A stretch of DNA of 64,000 nt from Amphibalanus amphitrite (lineage: Eukaryota; Arthropoda; Thecostraca; Balanomorpha; Balanidae), in assembly GCF_019059575.1 (NCBI RefSeq), contig NW_024882034.1, positions 396,821-460,820 on the forward strand, read 5' to 3'. Both the position numbers and the translations under genes were made by a program. Shown piece after piece: positions 12,290-23,359 of the stretch. Numbering within the stretch: the stretch's first letter is position 1; each line of letters begins with the position of its first letter. Below the pieces are notes generated by a model that did not search any database, had not been told where the DNA came from, and saw only the letters and a program-made list of their open reading frames with translations.

Positions 12290-14514
12290 TAGGGGGGTCC
12301 GAAATGTATTTAAGTTGTCCGAAACCACGGGAACCGGGGTTTTCCCATAGGTCCTTTCAATACGTTTCCAAAATGGTGCGGCAATCGAAATTTTAAAGAA
12401 CTTTCACCTTGCCTCAAATCGATTGAAAGTTTCTCAAATTTAGCCAATTTAGTACTTCATGAACTTTCGCTTTTAACATACGTCCCACAGTTTAATGCGC
12501 AATTGATTGGGCCGGTGATCTTGTTTTCAAGGAAAAATAGCTGCACAAATCACAAAATATATTATCATGCATGCCAAGAGTCAAATGATGAAATCACATC
12601 ATGACTAAATACCATGTGGATTACAATAAATCACTTAAAATATCGCGTATCAAGATCCCCAGAACAGGAATCGTTTTGGTCTTTATTTGTCCAAATGCGC
12701 CATATGCATCGAGAACATCTACCTCGCCTGACCTGAGTTGAAAATATCTAGGCAAGGCTATGATTTGAGCCGCGATCTGTTGCGAGTGCAGGCGCCCCCC
12801 CCCCCCATTGCGGGTAATTACATGCATGTCATGACCCCTCAAGGTTGGCGAGTGGCGCTTCTCACATTTCTTAATCCTCACAACAGCAGCTGCTGTGCAC
12901 TTATGCCTGGAGGGAGGGGGGATGAGACATGGCCCTCATGCATTGCCCGCAAAACACTGTGTCAACCATTGTGTCAATTTCACAGCACTGTGTCATCTCG
13001 CCTTCAGGTGATGGCGCCATGTCTACCGCAAGACAAACAAGAGCTGGGGCATCCAAGCCTCTAGTTGGCCAGCCGAGTGAGGCCGTTGCTGACCAGTGGG
13101 CCGTTGCCTTCCTGGCTGATGATGATACCAGCGGGCTGCTGGCCTTCACCGGAAGGCCGCGACTATTTATATACACTGTGGCCGCGACTGCCGACCAGGG
13201 GGCAGGTCCTCAGCCTCTACCTCCACATGAGGCAGGTCAAGGGACAATGGTTTCCAGTCAGCGAGATCGCTGACATCGTCCTGACCGAAGTATGCAAATA
13301 CTGGACAATGGGGAACATCCCGATCGGGGCCAAGAACAAAACGAAGGAGAAGACGTTGGCCCTGATCGACGAGTACCGTAACCTGGGCAGTGCCCAGGTT
13401 ACCAGTACCAGTGCAGTGCCCAGGTTACGGTACCAGTGCCCAGGTTACGGTACTCGTCGATCAGGGCCAACGTCTTCTCCTTCGTTTTGTTCTTGGCCCC
13501 GATCGGGATGTTCCCCATTGTCCAGTATTTGCATACTTCGGTCAGGACGATGTCAGCGATCTCGCTGACTGGAAACCATTGTCCCTTGACCTGCCTGATG
13601 TAGAGGTAGAGGCTGAGGACCTGCCCCCTGGTCGGCAGTCGCGGCCTTCCGGTGAAGGCCAGCAGCCCGCTGGTATCATCATCAGCCAGGAAGGCAACGG
13701 CCCACTGGTCAGCAACGGCCTCACTCGGCTGGCCAACTAGAGGCTTGGATGCCCCAGCTCTTGTTTGTCTTGCGGTAGACATGGCGCCATCACCTGAAGG
13801 CGAGATGACACAGTGCTGTGAAATTGACACAATGGTTGACACAGTGTTTTGCGGGCAATGCATGAGGGCCATGTCTCATCCCCCCTCCCTCCAGGCATAA
13901 GTGCACAGCAGCTGCTGTTGTGAGGATTAAGAAATGTGAGAAGCGCCACTCGCCAACCTTGAGGGGTCATGACATGCATGTATTTACCCGCAATGGGGGG
14001 GGGGGGGGGCGTCTGCACTCGCAACAGACCGCGGCTCAAATCATAGGCTTACCTAGATATTTTCAACTCAGTTCAGGCGAGGTGGAAGTTCTCGATGCAT
14101 ATGGCGCATTTGGACAAATAAAGACCAAAACGATTCCTATTCTGGGGATCTTGATACGCGATATTTTAAGTGATTTATTGCAATCCACATGGTATTTAGT
14201 CATGATGTGATTTCATCATTTGGCTCTTGGCATGCATGATAATATATTTTGTGATTTGTGCAGCTATTTTTCCTTGAAAACAAGATCACCGGCCCAATCA
14301 ATTGCGCATTAAACTGTGGGACGTATGTTAAAAGCGAAAGTTCATGAAGTACTAAATTGGCTAAATTTGAGAAACTTTCAATCGATTTGAGGCAAGGTGA
14401 AAGTTCTTTAAAATTTCGATTGCCGCACCATTTTGGAAACGTATTGAAAGGACCTATGGGAAAAACCCGGTTCCCGTGGTTTCGGACAACTTTAATACAT
14501 TTCGGACCCCCCTA
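12290..14514. mobile_element. 2.2-kb foldback (palindromic) DNA element with 9-bp target duplication
   Basis: Two arms of about 1.1 kb (12290-13389 and 13437-14514) are inverted copies, differing by scattered substitutions and small indels; the left arm has a 25-bp insertion near 13164-13188. The ends are TAGGGGGGTCCGAAATG and its inverse. The 9-bp sequence ATGCATTAT flanks both sides perfectly (12281-12289, 14515-14523). Each arm carries the same 5' part of an open frame reading from the outside inwards and cut off at the centre. A 47-bp hub of GTGCCCAGGTTAC repeats separates the arms. Nine-base duplications with long inverted arms are typical of MULE-related foldback elements; that class is inference. 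Confidence 0.85.
13437..13872 (-). pseudogene. Truncated transposon-borne frame in the right foldback arm
   Basis: The frame begins with ATG at 13872 and stays open to the centre of the palindrome, giving about 145 residues before running into hub sequence (the open frame continues to 13399). It includes RQVKGQWFPVSEIADIVL and YWTMGNIPIGAKNKTKEKTL, with a low-complexity start. A mirror copy starts at 12929 on the plus strand but is frameshifted by the 25-bp insertion. The helical, charged character and the spacing around the Trp remind me of small helical domains in arthropod transposon proteins, but I do not recognise the family. It is probably the N-terminus of a protein of the parental element, left behind when the inverted duplication removed the rest. 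Confidence 0.4.
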
Positions 14515-14523
14515 ATGCATTAT

Positions 14524-15315
14524 ACAGGACTAGGCATATCTCTGCACAGTGCGTACTTTGCAGCTAACGCGGGAGTAGCGAATCGTGTAACAATGCAAGA
14601 AAGTTACACGATTCGTCTTCCACATTTCTTTGGGAGTCACCTTGCACTTTACTGCCGAAATAGGTATATGCTGCGGCACAGAGGTCTATGTATGGCTGCG
14701 ATAAACATTGCATGATTCCACATTCAAGCTTCTGTAGAAACGCCAGTCACTGCGTCTGTAGGAGAGCTGATACCAATATAATCTAGCACTGGCTTCAAAT
14801 TAAAGATGTGTGGTCTAGATGCATTTTTTAAAGCATGTTTTATATGACTACGCCATCATAGAAGTCATTAGATAAAACCTCGTTACGGAGCGAGCGAAGC
14901 GAGCGTAGTCTTTCCTTAGATTAACGGAAATTTCTGAGTATGAGCGGCCGGCCGGCCGTGCGGACGCTTTTGCGAGGCTTATATCTCAGCAACCACTTGA
15001 CCGATTTACATGCGGTAAATTTTGTAGGGTAGCTTCATTCCTTCTACCAAGTATTGGACTATTCCCGATGCATGTGGGTGACCCCTTATGCACGTGCCAC
15101 GTGCAAAACGAAGAGGTGTCAGTTTTGTAATTGTTGCAATATCTCGGTAACTACTTGGCCGATTGCGCTGAAACTTGGCATGTAGGTAGGCACCCACTAG
15201 GCACTGCATATCCATGTGCCAGAGTGGGTTATTAATTAGATATACCTACTGTGTTTCTCAGACCTCAGGTCAGCTATCACAAGACGCACGCTTGTTTTAA
15301 GCTTTGAACATCGAG
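14524..15315. other. Region upstream of the THAP transposase, with a degenerate repeated motif
   Basis: No gene was found. Two related segments, TATCTCAGCAACCACTTGAC at about 14985 and TATCTCGGTAACTACTTGGC at about 15139, are each followed by CGATT and form a loose direct repeat. The same kind of motif appears inside the poly-G elements. A short palindromic patch rich in GAGCGAGCGAAGCGAGC lies near 14890. The left end of the 15-20 kb transposon should lie here, but I could not match it to an inverted partner on the right. Confidence 0.35.
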
Positions 15316-17157
15316 ATGGTGAATTGCTGTGTCCCAGGCTGTACGAACCGGTCAGGGGACAAAAACAAATATGCGTTCTACAGGTTTCCCAGCAACAAAC
15401 TGATCCGTCAACGCTACATTCGTGCGATAAGGTTAGTAAGAATTTTGAGAATCAGCATATTTTACATGTCAAGCTTTCATAAATCCCATCATAAATCTTT
15501 TCCATAAATCGTGCAAGGGAAATATGGCATCTTACCTTTTAATAAAAACATCAAATTATTGTTAACTATTTCTATAAAAGCTATAGAGTATATAATATCA
15601 GATAATGATAAATATTTATTTTTGGCATCATTACGGAATGATTCACAAGGTTAACTCAGAGCCTTGATCGTCAATCACTTGTGCATGGTGCGTAGGTACT
15701 CCATAAATAGCAGTAACAGTAGTCATAGCACAAATATATTTACCAAGTCTGTTGTATGTTTTGGATATGAACATTGAAACATTTACATTTTGTAACATTC
15801 AAATTGAAAATTATTAATAAACTGGCAAGCTTCATTTCAGAAACAATCGCATGAACCTGTTTTTGTGGATATTTTCTACTTGAAGGGCTTGTAACTTGCG
15901 TCATCCTAATCATGCATGCCTAATCTAAATCATCATGTAATCCCTTTTTTCTGTTGCAGGAGGGAGAACTTCACCCCTACCGAACACACAAGGATCTGTT
16001 CGTGGCACTTCCCTAATGGCAAAAAAGCAGGTCCAGTGAGGTTTCCATGGAATGAAGGGAAGCGGATCAACTTGCCTGATGATACCAGACCCCATCACTC
16101 TTCTCCTGGAAACAGAAGACAAGATGCAGCTGTGGAAATGGAAGATGCTGTCCTTGGACCACCTGTGCATAGTGAGGCCATGTTGTCTGCCGAGAACGAG
16201 CTTCTCAAACAGCATATCAAACGACTTGAAACTGCAGCAGCTTATCAGCAGCAGAGGTTCTGCTACAACCAGATTAGCCATAGCGAACAGCTAGTAACTT
16301 ACTATACTAGTTTGAGCAGAGCAATGTTTGAAACTCTAGTCACATATGTGAGCATGTGTGATTTTACATACCACACCTTCAAGGTCACAACGATGACATT
16401 AGAGGACCAAATTCTCCTGGTGTTGATGAAACTGCGACACAACTTTGGGCACACAGATCTAAGCGTGAGATTTAACAAGAGTGTAGCCACCGTTACAAAT
16501 GTCTTCAGGACATTTGTGTCCATCTTCGCTGAGGCTCTGTTCAAGCCTATTTTTGGGAAGGGTATGCCTAGTAGAGAAAAGAATTCTCAATCTATGCCAG
16601 CATCGTTCAGGAAGTTCAGGCACTGCAGGACGACACTTGATTGCACAGAAATTAGGATTCAGCGACCTGATAGCTGTGAGGGCCGCTCAAGCACCTACAG
16701 TGCTTACAAAGCTGCCAACACCTTCAAGGTCATGGTTGGGGTGGCACCCAATGGCACTGTGAACTTTGTCAGTGACGTTTACGGCGGCAATGCCTCTGAC
16801 AAGCTCATCGTGGAGACTAGCGGCCTGTTGGAGCAGCTAACCACAGGCGACCTCATCCTGGCTGACAAAGGTTTTCCTATCAAGGACATTGTACCTGATG
16901 GCGTCACCGTCAACACACCTGCGTATCTATTTCAGCCTCAGTTCACCAAGCAAGAGGTGATGCACAACAGGGAAGTTGCCGAAGCCCGCGTGCACGTTGA
17001 GCGCGCGATTCAGCGGCTGAAGTATTACACCATTTTAGATGGCATACCCCACCAGTATAGGAATATGATAGACAATATAGTTCGTGTCTGTGCCTTCCTC
17101 ACCACCGCCCAGAGCCCTATCATAAGCCACGAGAAACTTAGCAACATGTCCTCTTGA
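15316..17157 (+). CDS. THAP-domain DDE transposase (ISL2EU / Harbinger-like)
   Basis: Two exons: 15316-15431 and 15960-17157 (intron GT at 15432, acceptor TTCTGTTGCAG), giving 437 residues. The junction completes an Arg codon. Residues 1-60 form a C2CH THAP zinc finger, a DNA-binding module (C5, C9, C52, H55, with FP at 24-25). The rest matches the DDE_Tnp_4 endonuclease family: Asp266 in LDCTEI, the GG-N-A-S-D motif, Asp341 in LILADKGF and Glu386 in ARVHVERAI, so the catalytic triad looks intact. A coiled-coil-like stretch (about 113-135) follows the finger. AATAAA lies at 17439. The neighbouring SWIM/YqaJ nuclease is convergent; pairing of such genes is, as I recall, a mark of ISL2EU elements. 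No stop or frameshift is visible, so the copy may be young. The start is fixed by the THAP N-terminus. Confidence 0.88.
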
Positions 17158-17438
17158 GCCGGGTAGCAAACTGCGCGTTATTAGTGGTATCACCCTGTTA
17201 GATGCAACGTTTGCGTAGTTATCAATTGAAGTAAGTCAATAGCATTGTCTGTGTTTTTCTCACCAACGCCCGGAGTACTATCGCGGGAAACTGTGCATTT
17301 TGTCCTAAACTGGTTTGCGAACTGTTTGATATGTCTTCACTGTCTGATGAAACACTTCTTGAGTTATAGCTGTCATGGAAGTATGATAATCTGGAAATTG
17401 TTTCAGCTGTGCGCTGTGGTACGCGACATTTACTTGTC

Positions 17439-17444
17439 AATAAA
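17439..17444 (+). terminator. Polyadenylation signal AATAAA of the transposase gene
   Basis: Canonical AATAAA 282 bases after the stop codon, the first one downstream of the transposase on the plus strand. Confidence 0.6.
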
Positions 17445-17464
17445 ACTGTCCACAAACATGTATG

Positions 17465-17470
17465 TTTATT
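17465..17470 (-). terminator. Polyadenylation signal (AATAAA on the minus strand) for the nuclease gene
   Basis: TTTATT on the plus strand reads AATAAA on the minus strand, about 220 bases past the nuclease stop codon. It lies just beyond the plus-strand signal, so the two mRNAs would be tail to tail. Confidence 0.5.
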
Positions 17471-17483
17471 ATTTGCATTATTT

Positions 17484-17633
17484 ACACACAGTTTGACGTT
17501 TGAAAGTGAAACACGACAACCAGCCTGGCGCGCACCTGTACAGTGACACACATTTACTTACGCACCTGTACATTACACACAGTTTGACGTTTGAAAGTGA
17601 AACACGACAACCAGCCTGGCGCGCACCTGTACA
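17484..17633. repeat. 59-bp direct duplication between the transposon genes
   Basis: The segments 17484-17542 and 17575-17633 are the same 59 bases (starting ACACACAGTTTGACG and ending GCGCACCTGTACA), separated by 32 bases that themselves repeat part of the end (CGCACCTGTAC). They lie in the shared 3' region of the convergent transposase and nuclease genes. Confidence 0.9.
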
Positions 17634-17687
17634 CATTACATCACAGTGGCAAATCTCATATCGCCCAGCAGGCATGAGCCCTGCGGG

Positions 17688-20046
17688 TTAAGCGGACCCG
17701 ATGATGCTCGGCACCATGTGGACCCTATAGAACTGTTTTAGGAGTTCTAGGTTTACAGTCCATGAATCGCTTCTGGCGATGGTAACGATGTGTAAGTCAC
17801 GAGTCGTCCAGACAACAAAGTCACACTTGGTGAAGCCACTTAACCACATCTGGCCCTGTACCTGGTGGAAGTAATCGTGATCTTCTTTAAGATTCAGGTT
17901 TTCGTCCAAGAAAAACTTTCCATCTGCTTGCACGGCTTCCTGGATCGTTCGACACCTGTGTGTCCACGGACACTTCACCTCTAGGAGTGTATCCCCCACT
18001 ACACCATCTGGAGAGGCCCCAAGCATACCATCTTCAGAGAGAAAAATCCCATTCTCTTCCACCTTTTTTCCAGTGCGATTTTCATACGCTCGCTTTGCAG
18101 CTGCTTCGTGGGTTCGTCCCCATTTTACAGCTGCACTGCCGGATGGGTCATAGCCACCAAGGAGCCTTTTGAATAGTGACTTTGGGTATCTTCCTCTGGC
18201 AATTGCCTTCAAGACGAGGCCGAAGTTGCTCGATGTCAGCCTTCCCTTTCTAGCAACAAACCACTTGGGGTTTTTGACCTGACCACTGGTCACCCTCTGC
18301 ACCTCTGCAATCTCTTCCTTTGAAAGAGACAGCATTGCTAAAAGGAAGTGGGACTTGTCAGCTGATGCATGAAACTCAGCACTAGTTAGGATGCTGTCGA
18401 TGTTTGGTACCTTCTCTTCTGGGGAAGGCTGAGACTCTGGAGCCAACAGCCATGCCAGCCCACATGGCTGCTCCCTCACCTGGTCATACAGCCATGCCAG
18501 TTGGTCCTCTTTGACAGAGCTCACCAGCAAAGAACTGTCTTCCTGGGGGAACATCTCCTTTGCTTTCAACATTGTCGCGTTGCTGGATCCTCGGTTCCAT
18601 TGACACTGCCGATCAGTCTGCGACCAGTTCTTCTGTGCATACAGAAGGATGGCAGCCATGTGGGAGCACCGATGCTGACCATTTGGGCATGTGCAGCTTC
18701 CATCCACTGGCTTCTTGTTCTCGACAGTGACCTGAAACACAGAATAACAACAATTTACACCTTTGCAGCAGGTAATCAGCAAGCCTTATTCAGATTTTTA
18801 TTAAATACCTGCATGATATTTTTCTAACACATTAGTTCAAACCATATTCAATTAATATCAAAGTGGACGTTTCACTCAAGTGAAATGTTTATCATGAAAA
18901 TAAGTTCACAAAATGAGCACAATTGATTGCAGCTGTTTATATTCATAGAACCTTCCAAATATGCATTATAATCATAGTTGATATTACAAAACATAAATGT
19001 TTTGGACAATGACTTGATGTTAGATTTTAGCAAAAAGGGATTGCTTTTTAAAAGTATATGCTGTATATCTGGGGATGCTTTAATAAAAGTAAACAAAAAT
19101 AACTGAAATTTGAAAGCAAATTTCTTTGAGTGATCTTGAATGAAGTGAGACTGAAGATTAGATACATCGCCTAAACCAAATTGCCATTTCCATTTCAACT
19201 TATAAACCCTCCTATCCATTTAATTCCACTAAATGTCCATGGTTGCACAGGATGCCACACAAGTCTGCCGCACACTTGCTACGTAGATCAATTGATCTAT
19301 CATTTTACTATACACTTAAATTTAAAACCAAGCTAACATCAACTACACTCCGGGCTGGAGGAGGTCAGGTCCTCCACAAACAATACCAAGTGGCCTCGGT
19401 ACTGGTAGGGCAGACATAGCACGAGCTGCCATGTGAGATATCATAGGTTGAAGGTGGTAGGTTCAAGGTTGTAGGTTGTAGGAAGTAGATTGTAGGTCAG
19501 GTTACGTATCTTTGGTTAGGTGTTTTGATTTGGTTAGCAAAATGCATTCTGGGGCATATGGCAGCTCGTGCTACGTCTGCTACCGTGGCATCTCATTTTT
19601 CCTATTCAGCTTTTGCTAAGGTAAAATAATGCAAGATGCCTGTCACATGGGGATAATATAAAGAACTATGGAGTACCTATGTAGACTCGAATGAAAATAT
19701 ATAATGAAATGTTTCTTTTATTTGGTCATGTTCACTCAATACTTTTGCCACATTCACCTCATTCTCAATTGCAATTGCAATTTTGTTCCCACATTCATGC
19801 CACGATTTCATGAAGGCAGATTTCATAAAGTACTTGAAATGCCTATCACAAGCATGAAGAAATACTCACTTGAACATCATAGGTCCTTTTCTTCATGCTG
19901 GCCTCAACAGAAGCCACAATGTATTTGCCATCCTGCAGGGCAATGGATCGGATTTTGCCACCATCCAATGCTCTTTCACCCTTCTCAATCACACTGGACA
20001 TAGTTTGAAAAAAATCACCTATGGCTGCAACACTAACGAAGGCCAT
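17688..20046 (-). CDS. SWIM zinc-finger / YqaJ-type nuclease of the same transposon
   Basis: Two exons on the minus strand: 20046-19870 (59 codons, donor GTGAGT) and 18731-17688 (acceptor TGTTTCAG), giving 406 residues. The junction restores ...TYDVQ-VTVENKK. Residues 72-83 carry a SWIM-type CxC...CxH zinc ligand set (C72, C74, C81, H83), a nucleic-acid or protein-binding module. Residues from about 210 to 375 match the YqaJ / lambda-exonuclease-like fold: a TSSNFG motif, WGRTHEAAAKRAYE, then ASPDGVVGD and LLEVKCP with Asp301, Glu310 and Lys312 as expected metal-binding and catalytic residues. Related proteins are commonly encoded by DNA transposons next to the transposase; a role in processing excised or target ends is inference. 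An earlier exon may exist upstream of 20046. The frame is intact. The intron (18732-19869) holds a small element with inverted ends. Confidence 0.82.
19404..19584. mobile_element. Small element with inverted ends in the nuclease intron
   Basis: GGTAGGGCAGACATAGCACG at the left and the inverse of GGTAGCAGACGTAGCACGAG at the right bound 180 bases rich in GTAGGTTG/AGGTTG repeats. I could not fix a target duplication. It is a miniature inverted-repeat element or a local inverted duplication. Confidence 0.5.
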
Positions 20047-20785
20047 GATAGCTCACACCATGCCCAAACACGTCAAACACAGCCTGCAGCCCAGAAACGT
20101 GCAAATGTCCGTAACGTACTATTGTTTTCACGTGGTTTTCACCAAATGTCACATATGCGCCACAAATGCTAACACCATTGTGAATTTAGTAGCCTCACAT
20201 TTCTTTGGGCTTTTTCAGCCAAATTTCGATGAAACTTGAAGCAAATCAATTTCAGAAATGTTATTCATCCATCTAAGTTTCCAAAGAAATTCCAAATCAG
20301 GGTCGGACAATTTTTGAATCGCCACAATACACCTTTCTAGATAATCCCCTATCTCTACAGCATTAGCGCAGTCAGCTGTTGGAACCGTGACGTCACACTT
20401 AACAGCCCTATACTGATTATCACCTCGCCTTTCTGCGAAAAGGAGACTACTGAAGGGAGTTTATTGGATGGACGCTAACGCTTCGGAATTTATCAGAATA
20501 TGTTCATCCAATTTGAACTGGGCTGTAAACAAGCGACCCCTGCTGACGTCATCGGCTCAGATCAACCCAATGCTCTCCAGTAGAATGATGAAGGTCTTGG
20601 CGCCGTTATTATGCAGTGCCAGGGCCATAGTTATCGACATATCACTTTGGGCGCTCGTAGAATAAAAACATTTTAATGTTGGTTTATAGTGACTTGAGCA
20701 AAACGTTCTGCTTCTGATATTCAACAATTTTTTTCTTTTTACAATCTTTCGATTTTTTCCCTGTATTCCATTTTTCATTATGCCT
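20047..20785. other. Upstream side of the nuclease gene; right end of the transposon not located
   Basis: This should contain the promoter of the minus-strand nuclease gene and the right terminus of the transposon. I saw no inverted partner for sequences left of 15316. Short open frames on both strands (20021-20239, 20468-20665) are unrecognised. Confidence 0.4.
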
Positions 20786-21130
20786 GTCCCGTAGCTCAGT
20801 TGCTAGAGCGTTGGACTCGCAGTAGTGAGAGCCCGAGTTCGAGTCGTTGCAGCGCTCGTTATTTCAGACTCCTGAAGGGGATGGTCTGCGGTTGGTGGGA
20901 GCAGCCGCAGCTAGTTAGTTGAAGTCAGAGCTAAGTGGCGCAGGTAGTATCCGGCTTTGAAGTGAACGTTAAACTTTGACATCTAAATTCTCCCGTTATT
21001 CGGAATTGCACGATCGGATGATAGGGGTTGGGGTCTACGCAACAAGCTCCGCTTAGCGATGGGCTCTGCCTCTGTCAATCCGTCCATTCACACATTCGAG
21101 CTAAAATTGTTTAAAGAAATAGTAACTCTG
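20786..21130 (+). mobile_element. tRNA-derived SINE
   Basis: The head has a pol III A box (TAGCTCAGTTGC, 20792-20803) and B box (GAGTTCGAGTCG, 20835-20846) at tRNA spacing. However, the anticodon stem cannot pair (TTGGA has no TCCAA partner) and there is no acceptor closure, so it is not a functional tRNA. About 280 bases of unrelated body follow. Its tail (CTACGCAACAAGCTCCGCTT, 21035-21054, and the next ~40 bases) is similar to a second site at about 11350-11400, supporting a dispersed SINE family. The 3' limit is approximate. Confidence 0.6.
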
Positions 21131-22930
21131 TCTCAATGCACCTAGCCAAGCGCATAGTTTGGCTCATCTGGTTAAATTAATAACATACAAAATGTTAATG
21201 TACAGACATGTGACAACAAATATGATCTTGAGATATTAAAATTTTAAACAAGTCAAAAATCGCATTTATTGGATAAAAGGTGGACATTTTTATATTTTAA
21301 TTTCTATGCCAATGTCTAAAAGTTTGGTTCCAAAGTTTGGTAAGCGCGGATTGGCTTGTCGCTCGTCAAAGACTGCGCCAAGAAGATTTGCTGAGTAGAT
21401 CCTGCTTCTTTACGCCCAGTCGGAAAATTCCGGGTAATTGGTAGAAGTTGAAGGCCAACACAAAGCCAGAGCGCAGCCTACCCAACTCTACGACTCCGCC
21501 TAACCATGACCGTCGCCCGCGCCATCTGCACTCGGCTGTGCAAACCTAAACCATCCCAGTGCGGGCTGGATTCTCACGTATCGAGCGCCGCAGCGAACCG
21601 GTTCAGTCTCACAACTGAAAGTTGTACAAGTTAGTTTCTCAACAGGTAAATAATTAACTATGTTCAAAAGCTATTCCGGAACTACGGAATGAAATAACGC
21701 CTCCCACAGCAAATGTCAGGATAATAGCTAAAGCAATGCAACAATAGATAAAGCAGCACGCATTAGGATTGCCAATGCATTAAATGATTATTTATTGCAT
21801 TTGCATACTGCACATACCTAAGAGTCAGTATCAGCGAGTTAGAGTATAGAGCTGAAGTGGCTTGAGCGCGGCATTGTTCAAAGCCGGCTGCGATCGACAG
21901 GAGACGGCAAGTGGCCGTTGGGATCTGCTGCATATGCAGGGCGGCCCTCAGGGAGCCGCTACTGCCCGTTATCATAGTACTATAGGTCGTGTCGAGAGGC
22001 CAACACATCCCGTGCATATTCATAGCCGAGAAGCGGGCTTAGCCAGCGGCGGCGCATTGCTCGTACTCAGCCGCTGCTCGCCCCTTGCCGTCTTTATACC
22101 TAGATCTGAGAGAGAATAGGGAAACTGAGAGCGGCTAACAACAGAACAAGACCCGGAGATGGATTAGAATATAGATAACTGAGTTTAGATTGGTAATTGG
22201 TATGCTTCAGAGGCTGCTCTTTAGCATCTTTGCATGTTTTAAAATCAAGAAACTAAATGCCACAGGTAAAAGGATAATTGATGCAAGGAAAGGCGTAACA
22301 ACAGGCCATCCATAACTGTCGTTATGCTATTTACACTGCAAATGTAAAGTCAGCAACCAAGAATACGCAAATGAAAGATACATATCAACTGTCAGCAATA
22401 AATCATAAATCTACTCATGAATAACAATGCCTACTCGAGGGTGGCTGAGCCAAAGTGAACTCCGAGTTAATCTGATAGAGTACGTAGGTATGGAGGACAT
22501 ATACCCTCAAGAAAAAGGGACAAAGCTCATAACGTAAATCAACTGATGTCGTGGAAATGTCCCGTTTTACACTTTGAAGACCTAGGGGATATGAAGCAAT
22601 CTACTCTGTGACACAACTTCTGTCTTTTCTGTCGGAAGCCGCAGTCAACTCCCACGACCAAACTCGGCTAGAGCGACAGTCCTCTTAGACCAGAGCTATA
22701 GAAGCAGGGCGAGATCTCCAATTACAACTGGATCCACTAAGGTTATTGTGGTCGGGCCACAAAGTAAAAACTGATCTCGCGACCAGCTTTAGACCGTAGA
22801 CGTTCCCGCGGTCACTTATATTTTTACAATGTAAGTAAGTGAATGCCACCCCGGTTTTATTTACAGCTGGAGCGAAGATGTTCAATGCTGACATTAACAT
22901 TGGAACCATGAAAAATGTAATACTTCTGTA
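21131..22930. other. No gene recognised
   Basis: AT-rich with a more GC-rich patch at 21840-22110 whose frames on both strands are short and unrecognised. No paired repeats, RNA gene or splice-bounded exon was seen. Confidence 0.45.
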
Positions 22931-22938
22931 ATGTAAAG

Positions 22939-23359
22939 CAGGGTTGTGCTCGACTCAAAAAAATTTGCCGACTCGACTCAGCATTCAACTTCAAGTGTGT
23001 TGACTCAAAATTGACTCATATAAAAAAGCTGTTGAGCGGGGGGGGGGGGTGAAAAAATTCGGCAGCAAGGCCAGGCCTAAGCTGTTAAGCGAGGGGAGAA
23101 TGAAAAGCTTATATATTTATGTTTCTAGAAAGGTGAGTCAGCTGACTCATGTTCCTAAATGTTTTTGACTCAACTCAATGTCAAAAGTTATTTTACTGAC
23201 TCAACTCTGACTCAACTCAACACCTTAATATTTTTGTCCGACTCAACTCTGACTCAACTCAACAGCTCAACATTTTATCCGACTCGACTCAACCCTGACT
23301 CATTTGAGTCAGAGTTGAGTCAAATTTCTGACTCGACTCATGAGTCAAGCACAACCCTG
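22939..23359. mobile_element. hAT-type miniature element filled with GACTCAACTC repeats
   Basis: The element runs from CAGGGTTGTGCTCGACTCA to its inverse GAGTCAAGCACAACCCTG, with a perfect 8-bp target duplication ATGTAAAG (22931-22938 and 23360-23367). CAGGG ends with 8-bp duplications are the hAT signature. The interior is mostly imperfect GACTCAACTC / CTGACTCAACTC units and a G run at 23038-23049. Non-coding. Confidence 0.9.

Larger units (their letters stand above)
17158..17687. other. Intergenic space between the two convergent transposon genes
   Basis: It contains AATAAA for the plus-strand transposase at 17439-17444, and TTTATT (AATAAA on the minus strand) at 17465-17470, which would serve the nuclease gene. 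The two transcripts would therefore meet or slightly overlap at their 3' ends. It also contains a 59-bp direct repeat, listed separately. Confidence 0.6.

Noticed and set aside
20786-20858. Functional tRNA gene
   Set aside because: A and B boxes are present, but the anticodon stem and acceptor stem cannot pair; it is a SINE head.
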